A DNA stretch of 64,000 nt from the NCBI GenBank assembly GCA_036564135.1, contig DATCLC010000119.1, forward strand, positions 32,518-96,517, given 5' to 3'. Below the pieces are notes generated by a model, which made no database searches, had not been told where the DNA came from, and worked only from the letters and a program-made list of their open reading frames with translations. Position numbers and translations under genes: made by a program. The DNA is from RSA11 sp036564135 (GTDB lineage Bacteria > Actinomycetota > Thermoleophilia > Solirubrobacterales > 70-9). Shown here in pieces: positions 25,889 through 34,351 of this stretch; positions within the stretch are counted from its first letter, which is position 1, and each line of letters begins with the position of its first letter.

Positions 25889-27115
25889 ATGCCGCGAGCC
25901 CGATACGCAATTCCGGCACTCGTCGTGCTCGGGATCGCCGCCCTCGTGGTCGCGGCCGCGATCAGGGAAACCGGCGACACCGACGTCATTGCCGAGCTGC
26001 CGCCGCCGCCCGATTGCGAGCCCGGCGCCAAGGACCGCAACCCGGAGAACCGCCGGATCGAGCCCCGGCGGGGCGAGCCCCTCCTTGGGCGCGAGGACGG
26101 CGTCATGCCGTTCGGTTTCAACGACGCCGCCTACCAGACCGGTCAGCTCGGCCTCGGCCAGGCGCTCGACCTCTACCGTGAAGCGAAAGCCACGATCTGG
26201 CGGATGCCGCTCGACTGGGGTCGCGTGGAGGAGGACCAGGGGACCCTCGACTTCACGTATTACGACGAGATCTATTGCGCCGCCAAGGAGGCGGGCGTGC
26301 GAATGGACTGGCACGTCACTGGGATCCCCGCGTGGGCGGCGCCGTTCGGCGTGTGCGCGGATCCTTGTGTGCGCCCCCCGCAGGACGAGCACCTGCCCGC
26401 CCTGCGCCGGTTCGCCGAGGCCGCCGCCATCCGCTATCCGGACGCGGCCGCGTTCGAGGCGTGGAACGAGCCGAACCTCAAGGCCTACTGGAAGGATGAC
26501 CCGGATCCGGAGGCCTACCAGCCCGTGCTCGAGGCGATTTACGCGGGCGTCAAGGACGGCAACCCGGATGCGCCGGTCCTCGGCGGAGCCCTCTCGAACA
26601 ACCCGAACGATGAGCCGGACGGCGACCTCTCGCTGCGCACGTACCTCGGCGGAATGCTCGAGCTCGGGGCGGCCGACCACATGGACGGCCTCAGCCTGCA
26701 CGCGTACCCCGTAACCGGGGTCGGCGAGGAGGGCGACCAGTTCAACGCCGCGCTCCGCGTCAGCCGTGAGCTGTTGCCCGACGGCGTACGCATCTGGGTC
26801 ACCGAGGTCGGCGCCACGACCGCCGCGGGCGCGTTCGTCCCGGCCGTCTCGCCTGAGCAGCAGGCGGCGGACATGGCGAGGGTCTACGACGAGCTCGCCG
26901 CCTCCGACGACGTGGACGCGGTGATCTACCACACGCTCGTGGACCCCGAGGGGGAGGTCCCGGGCGGCACCGGGTTCGGGTTCTTCTCCGCGCCTGACGA
27001 AGACGGAAACGTGGTCGCCAAACCGGTCGCCTGCGCGGTGCTCGAGCGTGCATCGTCATCGCGGGCTCGCGAGCACGAACCCCGCGGCTCCGCGATCTGT
27101 CCTCCCGGGTCGTAG
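25889..27115 (+). CDS. Membrane-anchored/secreted TIM-barrel glycoside hydrolase (clan A-like)
   Basis: 408 residues. An uncleaved or cleaved N-terminal helix (residues 7-24) exports the enzyme. From residue 70 a beta/alpha barrel follows, with the clan-A acid/base Glu194 in AFEAWNEPNLKAYW and the nucleophile Glu306 in RIWVTEVGAT. These are the signature positions of GH5/GH39-like retaining glycosidases. Substrate unknown; a role in trimming the cell's own surface glycan or in plant polymer breakdown are both possible. Four cysteines may form disulfides outside. It lies tandem with a second, longer barrel protein of the same type (about 80 bp gap). Confidence 0.82.
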   Translation: MPRARYAIPALVVLGIAALVVAAAIRETGDTDVIAELPPPPDCEPGAKDRNPENRRIEPRRGEPLLGREDGVMPFGFNDAAYQTGQLGLGQALDLYREAKATIWRMPLDWGRVEEDQGTLDFTYYDEIYCAAKEAGVRMDWHVTGIPAWAAPFGVCADPCVRPPQDEHLPALRRFAEAAAIRYPDAAAFEAWNEPNLKAYWKDDPDPEAYQPVLEAIYAGVKDGNPDAPVLGGALSNNPNDEPDGDLSLRTYLGGMLELGAADHMDGLSLHAYPVTGVGEEGDQFNAALRVSRELLPDGVRIWVTEVGATTAAGAFVPAVSPEQQAADMARVYDELAASDDVDAVIYHTLVDPEGEVPGGTGFGFFSAPDEDGNVVAKPVACAVLERASSSRAREHEPRGSAICPPGS

Positions 27116-27150
27116 GCAGCGCGGACTTTGATGCGGGCGGGCGGCTGACG

Positions 27151-27166
27151 GTTGTCGGTTGCGGCC
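27151..27166 (+). repeat. Second copy of a 16-nt upstream element
   Basis: GTTGTCGGTTGCGGCC, identical to 7372-7387. Here it stands about 14 nt before a TATACG -10-like box and 31 nt before the ATG of the second glycosidase. Confidence 0.4.
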
Positions 27167-27179
27167 GCACTCGCGGCTC

Positions 27180-27185
27180 TATACG
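27180..27185 (+). promoter_or_regulatory. Putative -10 element of the second glycosidase
   Basis: TATACG ends 12 nt before ATG 27198. TTGCGG of the 16-nt element lies about 15-16 bp upstream as a possible -35. Confidence 0.45.
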
Positions 27186-27197
27186 GTGCACGGCGGG

Positions 27198-28955
27198 ATG
27201 GGTGCCTTACGCCGGTTCGGCTCGGGCGTGGCATGCGCATTGGCCAGCGTGTTGGCGACGCTGGCCCTGAGCGCGACGGCGCACGCCGGTCCATACCCGG
27301 GGATCCCTGACCCCGGAGGAGACCAGAACGCCTCGGTGCCCGTTCCGCCGCCGAACGGCAAGTTCCTCGGCTTCCACGAGTCGGCCACCGGGATGATCGC
27401 CCACGGTTGGACCCCCGAGCAGATCGCCGAGGTGGTCGCGGGAGCGGGCGCGAACCTCCTCCGCTTCACGTTCGACTGGTGGAACGCAGAGCCCCGGCGC
27501 GACGAGTGGGACGAGAACTACTGGGGTCAGTACCAGCGGCTCTACAAAGCGTTGATCAGCCGCGGTGTCCGCCCACTGATCGGCCTGAATTCAACGCCGC
27601 CCTGGGCGCGACACACGATCTATCAGGCATGCGGCAGGCAGCGCGGCTGCGAGTACCCGCCCGCCGAATACATGGACCCGGAGTGGGCCGAGTTCGCAGC
27701 GGAGGTCGCGCGCCGGTTCCCGCAGGCGGCGGGGATCGAGATCTGGAACGAGCCGAACCTCCAGGGCTTCTGGCGGCCGAACCCGAACCCGTGGCGTTAC
27801 GCGCAGATGGTCGTCGCGGCCTACGACGCGATCAAGGCGGTGAACCCCAACATGCGGGTCGTCGTGGGCGCGCTCGCCCCCACCCAGACCACGGAGCGGG
27901 ACATCCTGGGCGGGATCGTGAAGATGCCGATGCGCACCTTCCTCGACGCCGCATACGCCGCGAACCCCAGCATCAAGGGGCACTTCGACGCCCTCAGCTT
28001 CCACACCGTCATCCAGCGCCTTGAGTACGGGGCCGAGACGGAGTGGGCGAAGTTCTGGCACGACGTGCGGGAGATCCGGGACAAGTGGGGCGACCAGGAC
28101 AAGCCGATCTGGCTGACCGAGACCGGCATCACCACCGACGGCCCGGAGCAGGTGAACGAGCTCTGGCAGGCCATCGGGCTCTTCCTCCAGTACCGGCGGG
28201 TGATGACGATGCCGGACGCGGAGGCGATCGTGATCCATACGCTGGCCGACCGCATCGAGCTCCCGGTGGGCGACCTGAACCGGGGCTACGGCGTGATCCG
28301 CTCGTGGCAGCCCTGGCAGCCCAAAATCGCCTACTGCGCGTTCGCCGGCCGCGTCCCCGGCGGCACGCCCTACGGCGGCTGCCCGCGCTACACGGACCCC
28401 GTCGATCCGAATCCCGACCCGGACCCGGGCGATCCCGGCGGGCCCGGCGATCCGGGCGACCCGGGGAATCCGGGAGAACCCGGTGACCCCGGCAACCCGG
28501 GAGAGCCCGGAGAACCCGGCGGTCCTGGCGAGCCGGGGAACCCGGGCGACCCAGGCAACCCGGGCGGCCCCGGCGGCCCCGGGGGCGACGGGCCCGCTGG
28601 CGAGTTCCCCCGCTGCGACCTGAAGCTCATGCGGCTCGGCGCCAAGCTCGCGCAGGGGCCAAGCGGCAAGCGGTCCTCGGCCAAGCGGCGCTACCAGCGC
28701 GAGGCGCGGCGCTGCGTGCCCGCGCAGCGGCGGATCGCAAAGCTCAAGGCCAAGCGCCGCGAGACCCCATCGGGCGCGCGCCGCGTGAGGATCACGAACC
28801 GCATCCGGACGATCAGGATCCTGTCGCGCGCCTGCCGAAACAAGCTGCGCTGGCTGCAGCGCACCGCGGCAGGCGCGAGCCCCGACGTGGTCGAGCGCAA
28901 GCTGGCGCGCCACCGCGACCTCCGCCGCAGCTGCACGGGCAGGCGCCCGCGATAG
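27198..28955 (+). CDS. Secreted TIM-barrel glycoside hydrolase with collagen-like linker and basic C-terminal domain
   Basis: 585 residues. Signal peptide 1-30 (cleavage near AHA-GPY). Clan-A barrel at residues 50-390 with acid/base Glu185 in IEIWNEPNLQGFW and nucleophile Glu308 in PIWLTETGI. Residues about 400-470 are collagen-like Gly-x-y triplets (GDPG, GNPG, GEPG, GGPG), flexible and extended. The last 115 residues are strongly basic and helical with paired cysteines (REARRCVPAQRR, LSRACRNKL), probably an attachment module for the anionic wall. The start ATG 27198 gives the clean signal peptide. Substrate unknown. Confidence 0.83.
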   Translation: MGALRRFGSGVACALASVLATLALSATAHAGPYPGIPDPGGDQNASVPVPPPNGKFLGFHESATGMIAHGWTPEQIAEVVAGAGANLLRFTFDWWNAEPRRDEWDENYWGQYQRLYKALISRGVRPLIGLNSTPPWARHTIYQACGRQRGCEYPPAEYMDPEWAEFAAEVARRFPQAAGIEIWNEPNLQGFWRPNPNPWRYAQMVVAAYDAIKAVNPNMRVVVGALAPTQTTERDILGGIVKMPMRTFLDAAYAANPSIKGHFDALSFHTVIQRLEYGAETEWAKFWHDVREIRDKWGDQDKPIWLTETGITTDGPEQVNELWQAIGLFLQYRRVMTMPDAEAIVIHTLADRIELPVGDLNRGYGVIRSWQPWQPKIAYCAFAGRVPGGTPYGGCPRYTDPVDPNPDPDPGDPGGPGDPGDPGNPGEPGDPGNPGEPGEPGGPGEPGNPGDPGNPGGPGGPGGDGPAGEFPRCDLKLMRLGAKLAQGPSGKRSSAKRRYQREARRCVPAQRRIAKLKAKRRETPSGARRVRITNRIRTIRILSRACRNKLRWLQRTAAGASPDVVERKLARHRDLRRSCTGRRPR

Positions 28956-28964
28956 GCGCCGGGC

Positions 28965-29864
28965 TCACTCCAGCTCGACGTCGCGGTGCACGATCTGCAC
29001 CGCCACGTCCGGGATGGCCGCGACGTGCTGCGCGATCCGCCCCGCGACCGTCACCGACCGGTGCCGTCCCCCCGTGCACCCCACCGCGATCGTCAGATGG
29101 GTCTTGCCCTCGCCCACGTACGCGGGGAGCAGGTAGTCGAGCAGCGGGAACAGGCGGTCGTAGAACTCCTGGGCGACGCCGCCGGCCTCGACGTAGTCGA
29201 TGACCCGCTCATCGAGGCCGGTCAGGGGCCGGAGCTCCTCGTGGTAGTGGGGATTCGGAAGGAAGCGCACGTCGAAGACGAGGTCGGCGTCCCGCGGCGG
29301 CCCGTGCTTGAAGCCGAACGTGAGGACCGTCACCGAGAGCTTGCCGACGGTGTCGGGGGCGAGCAGCTCCGTGGCGATCTTCCGCCGCAGGCCCGCGCCG
29401 GTGAGCTCGCTCGTGTTGATCACCACGTCGGCCCGCTCGCGCAGCGGCTCGAGGACCGCGCGCTCGGCGCGGATGCCGTCGGCGACCCGGCCCTCCGGCG
29501 CCATCGGATGCCGACGCCGGGTAGCGCTGAAGCGGCGCAGGAGCACCTCGTCGTCGGCCTCCAGGAAGAGGACGGTCGGATTGAGCCCCTCGGCGCGCAG
29601 CTCGGTGAGCACGGCGTCGAACTCCTCGAAGTACTTGCCCCCGCGCACGTCGGAGACCACCGCTGCCCGGCGCACGCCGCTGCCCTCGTGCGCGAACAGC
29701 TCGCCGAGCGCCCTGATCAGTCGCGGCGGCAGGTTGTCGACGCAGAAGAACCCCGAGTCCTCGAAGGCGGCGATCGCCTCGGTCTTACCCGCGCCCGAGT
29801 AGCCAGTGATCAGGTAGAGCTCGACCTGCTGGGCTGCTCTCCCCTCCTGGTCAGTCGCGGTCAT
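28965..29864 (-). CDS. rapZ: RNase adapter/nucleotide-binding protein RapZ
   Basis: 299 residues. Walker A is ITGYSGAGKTEAIAAFED; then DNLPPRLI, a Walker-B-like VLFLEADDEVLLRRFSATRRRHP, and the C-terminal domain with VAVGCTGGRHRSVTVA. In other bacteria RapZ senses metabolites and, in enterics, guides RNase E; its actinobacterial role is less clear. ATG 29864 overlaps the uvrC stop by 4 bp (ATGA). In most actinobacteria yvcK and whiA follow; here two plus-strand glycosidase genes lie beyond it instead. Confidence 0.94.
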   Translation of the reverse strand: MTATDQEGRAAQQVELYLITGYSGAGKTEAIAAFEDSGFFCVDNLPPRLIRALGELFAHEGSGVRRAAVVSDVRGGKYFEEFDAVLTELRAEGLNPTVLFLEADDEVLLRRFSATRRRHPMAPEGRVADGIRAERAVLEPLRERADVVINTSELTGAGLRRKIATELLAPDTVGKLSVTVLTFGFKHGPPRDADLVFDVRFLPNPHYHEELRPLTGLDERVIDYVEAGGVAQEFYDRLFPLLDYLLPAYVGEGKTHLTIAVGCTGGRHRSVTVAGRIAQHVAAIPDVAVQIVHRDVELE

Positions 29865-31750
29865 CTGCCGGCCTTGTGGAGCTGGCGGTGGATCTCGGAT
29901 GCGAGCTTGCTCGGGATGCCGGGGACGCCGGCGAGCTCCTCGCGGCTCGCGGCCACGATCCGCTCCGGCGAGCCGAAGTGCTCAAGCAGGGCGCGCTTGC
30001 GAACCGGGCCGACGCCGCGCAGCTCGTCGAGGATCGAGTGCGTGAGCGCGGCGTCGCGGCGGCTGCGGTGGAAGTCGAGCGCGAAGCGGTGCGCCTCGTC
30101 GCGTACGCGCTGCAGGAGCCGTAGGGCGTCGGAGTCGCGCGGGATCGGGACCGGGTCGGAGCGGCCGGGGACGTAGACCTCCTCCAGGCGCTTGGCCAGC
30201 GAGATCACCGCGATGCCCCGGTCGCGCAGGGCGCGGACCGCCGCGCTGAGCTGCCCCTTGCCGCCGTCGATCACGATCAGGTCGGGGACGGCGGCGAAGC
30301 TCTCGTCAAGCTCGGCGTCGTGGGGCGAGCGGTCGCCCTGCTCCAGCAGCCGGGCCAGCCGGCGCGAGAGCACCTCCTCCATCGAGGCGAAGTCGTCAGG
30401 TCCCTTGCTGCGATCGCCGCGGATCTTGAAGCGGCGGTAGTGCGCCTTCTTGGGGGCGCCGCCCTCGAAGACGACCATCGACGCGACCGTGTGCTCGCCG
30501 CCCAGGTTCGAGATGTCGAAGCCCTCGATGCGGATCGGCAGCGACTCGAGCCCGAGCGCCTCGCCGAGCGCGGCCACGGCGTCCGCCCGCTGGGCGCGCC
30601 GGCGCTCGCGGCGCAGCCGGTCCTGGCCGAGCGCGAGCTTCGCGTTGCGCTCGGCGAGCTCGCGGATCCGCCGCTTGTCGCCGCGCTCCGCCACGCGCAC
30701 CTCCACGGGCCCGCCGCGGCGGGTGGCGAGCGCCTCCTCGAGCAGCTCGACCCGGTCGCGCACCGCCTCGCCGACGACGATCAGCCTGGGGATCGCCGGC
30801 GCCGCCGAGTAATACTGGGCGATGAACTCCTCGGTGACCTCGCCCTCGTCGCGCTCGTCCTCGTTCGACATGTAGAAGCTCTGGCGCTCGGCGAGGATCC
30901 CGTCGCGCACCTGGAAGACCTGCGCATTCGCGGTCTTGCCGTCGATCGCGACGGCGATCACGTCCGCGGTGTCCAGCGATTCGCCCGCGACGCTGCGCCG
31001 CTGCATCAGCGACCGCACCGCCTCGAGGCGGTCGCGGTAGACGGCAGCCGCCTCGAACTCCTCGCGGCGCGCCGCGTCGGCCATCTTGCGCTCGAGGTCG
31101 CGCTCGACGTCGCGGTAGCGCCCGGAGAGGAAATCGACGATCGCCTCGATGTTGCGCCGGTACTCGTCGCGGTCGATGTAGCCGACGCAAGGCGCCTGGC
31201 AGCGCTTGATGTAGTAGTCCAGGCAGGGAACCCCCGAGCGCCGCCCGGGCTCCGGCCCGTCGCAGGTCCGGTACTGGAAGAGCTTGCCGAGCAGCTCCAG
31301 CGTCTCCCGCGTGCGCTTCGCGTTCGAGTACGGGCCGAAGTACAGGCGGCCCGAGCGATGCCGCTCGCGCGTGAAGTACACGCGCGGGAAGTCCTCATCG
31401 AGGCTGATCCCGATGTACGGGTAAGACTTGTCGTCGCGCAGGCGGATGTTGAAGATCGGCCGGTACCGCCTGATGAACTGCTGCTCGGCGAGCAGCGCGT
31501 CGGCCTCGGTGGCGGTGACCAAAAACTCGATCGAGTCGACCTGGCTCGTCATCCGCAGGCTCCGCGTCTTTCCCGAGAAGTGGCCCGCGACGCGCTTGCG
31601 GATTGAGCGAGCCTTGCCCACGTAGAGGACCTTGCCCTCCTTGTCCCGGAAGATGTAGACGCCCGGCTCGTCGGGCAGCGCCCGGCGCTGCGCTGCCAGA
31701 TCGTCCCCGGCGGCCCGCGAGAGCTCTGTGCTGGGCTCGATCGTGGTCAC
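29861..31750 (-). CDS. uvrC: Excinuclease ABC subunit C
   Basis: 629 residues. It makes both cuts in nucleotide excision repair. A GIY-YIG nuclease domain (DEPGVYIFRDKEGKVLYVGKA), a UVR helix pair (DLERKMADAARREEFEAAAV), an RNase-H-like C-terminal nuclease (GFDISNLGGEHTVASMVVF and DLIVIDGGKGQ) and terminal helix-hairpin-helix (ELRGVGPVRKRALLEHFGS) are all present. I place the start at GTG 31750 rather than ATG 31768, because TAACCT stands exactly 7 nt before this GTG. The ATG would have to be upstream of, or overlap, that -10 box. Confidence 0.95.
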   Translation of the reverse strand: MTTIEPSTELSRAAGDDLAAQRRALPDEPGVYIFRDKEGKVLYVGKARSIRKRVAGHFSGKTRSLRMTSQVDSIEFLVTATEADALLAEQQFIRRYRPIFNIRLRDDKSYPYIGISLDEDFPRVYFTRERHRSGRLYFGPYSNAKRTRETLELLGKLFQYRTCDGPEPGRRSGVPCLDYYIKRCQAPCVGYIDRDEYRRNIEAIVDFLSGRYRDVERDLERKMADAARREEFEAAAVYRDRLEAVRSLMQRRSVAGESLDTADVIAVAIDGKTANAQVFQVRDGILAERQSFYMSNEDERDEGEVTEEFIAQYYSAAPAIPRLIVVGEAVRDRVELLEEALATRRGGPVEVRVAERGDKRRIRELAERNAKLALGQDRLRRERRRAQRADAVAALGEALGLESLPIRIEGFDISNLGGEHTVASMVVFEGGAPKKAHYRRFKIRGDRSKGPDDFASMEEVLSRRLARLLEQGDRSPHDAELDESFAAVPDLIVIDGGKGQLSAAVRALRDRGIAVISLAKRLEEVYVPGRSDPVPIPRDSDALRLLQRVRDEAHRFALDFHRSRRDAALTHSILDELRGVGPVRKRALLEHFGSPERIVAASREELAGVPGIPSKLASEIHRQLHKAGR

Positions 31751-31757
31751 CCCCTCA

Positions 31758-31763
31758 AGGTTA
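31758..31763 (-). promoter_or_regulatory. -10 hexamer deciding the uvrC start
   Basis: TAACCT on the minus strand, 7 nt before GTG 31750. It overlaps the codons that would follow an ATG at 31768, so a leaderless mRNA excludes the longer form. Confidence 0.55.
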
Positions 31764-31852
31764 GGCATCGCGAGGGGCGCGGAAAGCGCTTGCGTGGGCG
31801 ATCTCGGCGGCGCCGCCAGCGGCGAGCGTCCACCTCGCCCGGCCGCGATTCA

Positions 31853-31858
31853 TAGACT
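31853..31858 (+). promoter_or_regulatory. -10 element of the cupredoxin gene
   Basis: TAGACT, about 29 nt before the start codon, followed by the AAAGGAG ribosome-binding site at 31874-31880. The same hexamer as the leaderless promoters, but with a leader. Confidence 0.5.
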
Positions 31859-31887
31859 CGCGCCGACATACGGAAAGGAGTGAGGAC

Positions 31888-32352
31888 TTGGCCCGCAAGT
31901 TCCTGATTCTGCTCGCCGCCCTCGCGCTCGCCGCGTTCGGGATGGCCGCGTGCGGCGGCGATGACGACGACTCCGGCGGCGAGGCCGCCACGACGACCGA
32001 GGCTTCCGCCGAGGAGCCCGCCGGCGACGGCGGGGACGACGGCGGCGGCGCCGCGGGCGGCGGTGCCGGCACGGTCGAGTTCACGGCCGATCCCGACGGC
32101 GGCCTCTTCTACGAGGAGAAGTCCGTCGAGACCGACGCCGGCAGCGTCACGCTGGTGCTGGTGAACGAGTCTCCCACCCCCCACGACGTCCGCATCGAGG
32201 ACGCCGACGGCAACGACCTGGGCGGGACGGAGATCATCTCCAACGACACCGCCGAGGCGACGGTCGAGCTCGAGCCGGGTGAGTACACGTTCTACTGCTC
32301 GGTCCCGGGCCACCGCCAGGCGGGCATGGAGGGCACCCTCACCGCCAACTGA
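31888..32352 (+). CDS. Lipoprotein with a plastocyanin/azurin-like blue-copper domain
   Basis: 154 residues. The lipobox GMAAC (Cys22) follows a typical lipoprotein signal. A Gly/Asp/Glu-rich linker leads to a cupredoxin domain at residues 60-154. All four type-1 copper ligands are visible: His99 in SPTPHDV and Cys137, His142 and Met147 in YCSVPGHRQAGM. It should carry single electrons on the outer face of the membrane; partner unknown. The TTG start (31888) is supported by AAAGGAG 7 nt upstream and by the signal sequence beginning at once. Confidence 0.9.
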   Translation: MARKFLILLAALALAAFGMAACGGDDDDSGGEAATTTEASAEEPAGDGGDDGGGAAGGGAGTVEFTADPDGGLFYEEKSVETDAGSVTLVLVNESPTPHDVRIEDADGNDLGGTEIISNDTAEATVELEPGEYTFYCSVPGHRQAGMEGTLTAN

Positions 32353-32374
32353 GCACGCCGGGAGGAGAGGTTTT

Positions 32375-32409
32375 CGCGGAAGCGGCGGCCCCCGGGCCGC
32401 CGCTTCGCG
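32375..32409. terminator. Bidirectional hairpin terminator
   Basis: Long GC-rich inverted repeat: the arm at 32375-32391 pairs with 32394-32409 (AAGCGGCGGCCC against GGGCCGCCGCTT). It sits between the convergent cupredoxin gene and the TadG-fusion gene. No T-run on either side. Confidence 0.65.
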
Positions 32410-32422
32410 TCTGCGGCGGCAT

Positions 32423-34351
32423 TTAGGCCACCAAGCGCACCTCCAGCACCGGCGGCGGGGCGAGGCCCGCGCCGCCCAGCATGCCCATGATCCGGGCCAC
32501 GTAGGCCTGGGTCTCGGGATAAGGCGGGATGCAGCTGCAGGCGGCCACCGCGGCCGGGCCGGCGTTGTAGGCGGCGAGGGCTAGCTCGGTCGAGCCGAAG
32601 CGACGCAACAGGTCGGCCATGAGGCGCGCCTGCGCGTCGATCGAGGCGACTGGGTCGAACGGGTCCTGCAGCCCGTAGGCGGCGGCGGTCGCGGGCATAA
32701 ACTGCGCGATGCCCCGCGCACCGGCGGGCGAGACGGCAAGCGGGTTGAAGCCGGACTCCGCCATGAGCTGCGCGGCGAGCAGCGGGGCCGATACCCCGTG
32801 GCGCGCGGCGGCGCGCGCGAGCGGCGCGCGGAAGCGCGGCGGCACGAACGCCGGGAGGTCGCGGCGGCGCGCCTCGGGCTCGGCCGCCAGCCGGTCGGCC
32901 GCCTCGCTGCACGGCTCGGGACCGGCGACGTAACCCAGGTGCCAAGGCTCCCACGGGTAGCGCACGACGAACCCGAAGCGGCTCGCGTTGCGCGCGAGCC
33001 ACCCGTACGCGCTGGGCGGGCCGAGGTCGAGCTCGGTGCCGCAGCGGTGCAGCGACCGGCCGGGCGGCGCAACCCAGCGGGGGTCCGGGTTGGCGGCGAA
33101 GAGGCGCGCCTGCTCGGCGTCGGAGCGGTACCCCGAGTTCACGTACAGCGCGTGCCCGGCGCGCGCGGCGGCGGCGCGGAGCGCGTCGTAGGCGCGGGCA
33201 ACGTCGGGCCGCATCCCCTCACCTGAGCGGTAGGCGAGCGGCCCGGCGTACCCGCCCCCGCTCGCCGCGCGGTTCGCCGCGCCCGTGGCCGGCGGCGCGG
33301 GCACGGGGAACGCCTCCGCGGTCGCGGCTGCGCGCGCCTCGATCGGGTCCTCCGTGGAGCCGGGCGCCGCCGCCGTCCCGCGCACGACCACGCGCACGCG
33401 GGTCGGCGGATCTGCTCCCGGGAAGCTGACCGCGGCGCGCTGCGGCGGGACCCCGTTGCGCTCGAGCGCGAGGCGCGCCGCGGCGCCCGCGCGGCGCTCG
33501 TACTCGCGGACGCCGAGGTGGCGGGGGTTCGGCGAGCCGTCCGGCAGGCGCGCGGGCTCGAACAGTCGCGGGTGGTCGTCGCGTAGCGAGCGCGCGGCCG
33601 AGATCGCGGCCAGGTCCGCCGCCCGCTGCAGGCGCGAGGCGCCGGTGCCCGCGGCCGCGAGCAGGCTGAGGACGAGCGCGACGACGATGATCGCGCCCGC
33701 CGCCGCGAGCACGGCCGGCAGCGCCTGCCCCGCCTCCCCCACCGGCTCGGCCGCGCGCGGCCGCAGCGCCCGGCCCCGCTTAGGGCCGCGGATGCGCGCC
33801 GCGATCCGCTCCGCCCGGCGGGCGAGCGGCCCGCCCGGGTCGATCCCCGCCAGCGCGCGGCGCGTCCCGACGGCGCCCGGCGCCGCCATGACCACGTGCG
33901 GCGAGATGCGGCGGGCGCGCAGCTCGATCGCGAGCAGGGCCGTGAGCGCGCGGTCGCGGTCGCGCTCGGCGCGGATCAGCGCGCCGTCCGCGGCGAGCTC
34001 GTGATGCTCCACGGCGGCGCGCCAATCCCGCTCGCCGAGCCAGGCGACGAGCGCCGCGCCGCCGCAGTCCGCGCGCGCCCGCGCGAGCGCCTCGGCGGGC
34101 TCGTCGTCGGGGAGGCGCAGCTCGCAGATCGCGCCGCGGGCCGCGGCCTGCCAGCCCGCCTCACGCAGGCGGGCCTCGAGCTCGCGCGCCGCACGCGAGG
34201 CGAGCAGCGTGGGACGCGGCGCCTCGGCGCCGGGGCGCGCCCAGATAGCCGATCCGTCCCGCGCCAGGGCGAACGCGAGCGCCGCGGCCAGGGCGGGGCC
34301 GCCCGGGGCGTCGCCGAGCGAGGTGGCGAGCACGAGCGGCGCCTGCTTCAC
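32423..34351 (-). CDS. TadG-like protein fused to an M15 peptidase and an SLT lysozyme-like domain
   Basis: 642 residues with an unusual order of parts. Residues 1-190: alpha/beta region resembling a CpaE-type receiver without Walker A. Residues 205-255: TadE/TadG-type membrane segment (EAGQALPAVLAAAGAIIVVA, then RLQRAADLAAISAARSL). Residues 385-475: D-Ala-D-Ala carboxypeptidase of family M15B, with SGYRSDAEQARLF, S-x-H435 in SLHRCGTELDL (Asp442) and EPWH471. Residues 505-625: soluble lytic transglycosylase fold with catalytic Glu532 in AESGFNPLAVSPAGARGIAQFMP and AYNAGP. So one protein carries two peptidoglycan-cleaving activities behind a pilin-like anchor. It overlaps the TadE gene by 4 bp (ATGA). 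It could open the wall for a Flp-type pilus; inferred. Confidence 0.85.
   Translation of the reverse strand: MKQAPLVLATSLGDAPGGPALAAALAFALARDGSAIWARPGAEAPRPTLLASRAARELEARLREAGWQAAARGAICELRLPDDEPAEALARARADCGGAALVAWLGERDWRAAVEHHELAADGALIRAERDRDRALTALLAIELRARRISPHVVMAAPGAVGTRRALAGIDPGGPLARRAERIAARIRGPKRGRALRPRAAEPVGEAGQALPAVLAAAGAIIVVALVLSLLAAAGTGASRLQRAADLAAISAARSLRDDHPRLFEPARLPDGSPNPRHLGVREYERRAGAAARLALERNGVPPQRAAVSFPGADPPTRVRVVVRGTAAAPGSTEDPIEARAAATAEAFPVPAPPATGAANRAASGGGYAGPLAYRSGEGMRPDVARAYDALRAAAARAGHALYVNSGYRSDAEQARLFAANPDPRWVAPPGRSLHRCGTELDLGPPSAYGWLARNASRFGFVVRYPWEPWHLGYVAGPEPCSEAADRLAAEPEARRRDLPAFVPPRFRAPLARAAARHGVSAPLLAAQLMAESGFNPLAVSPAGARGIAQFMPATAAAYGLQDPFDPVASIDAQARLMADLLRRFGSTELALAAYNAGPAAVAACSCIPPYPETQAYVARIMGMLGGAGLAPPPVLEVRLVA

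Noticed and set aside
29861..31768. uvrC starting at ATG 31768
   Set aside because: The TAACCT box would lie inside the first codons; the GTG at 31750 fits the 7-nt leaderless spacing seen in many other genes.
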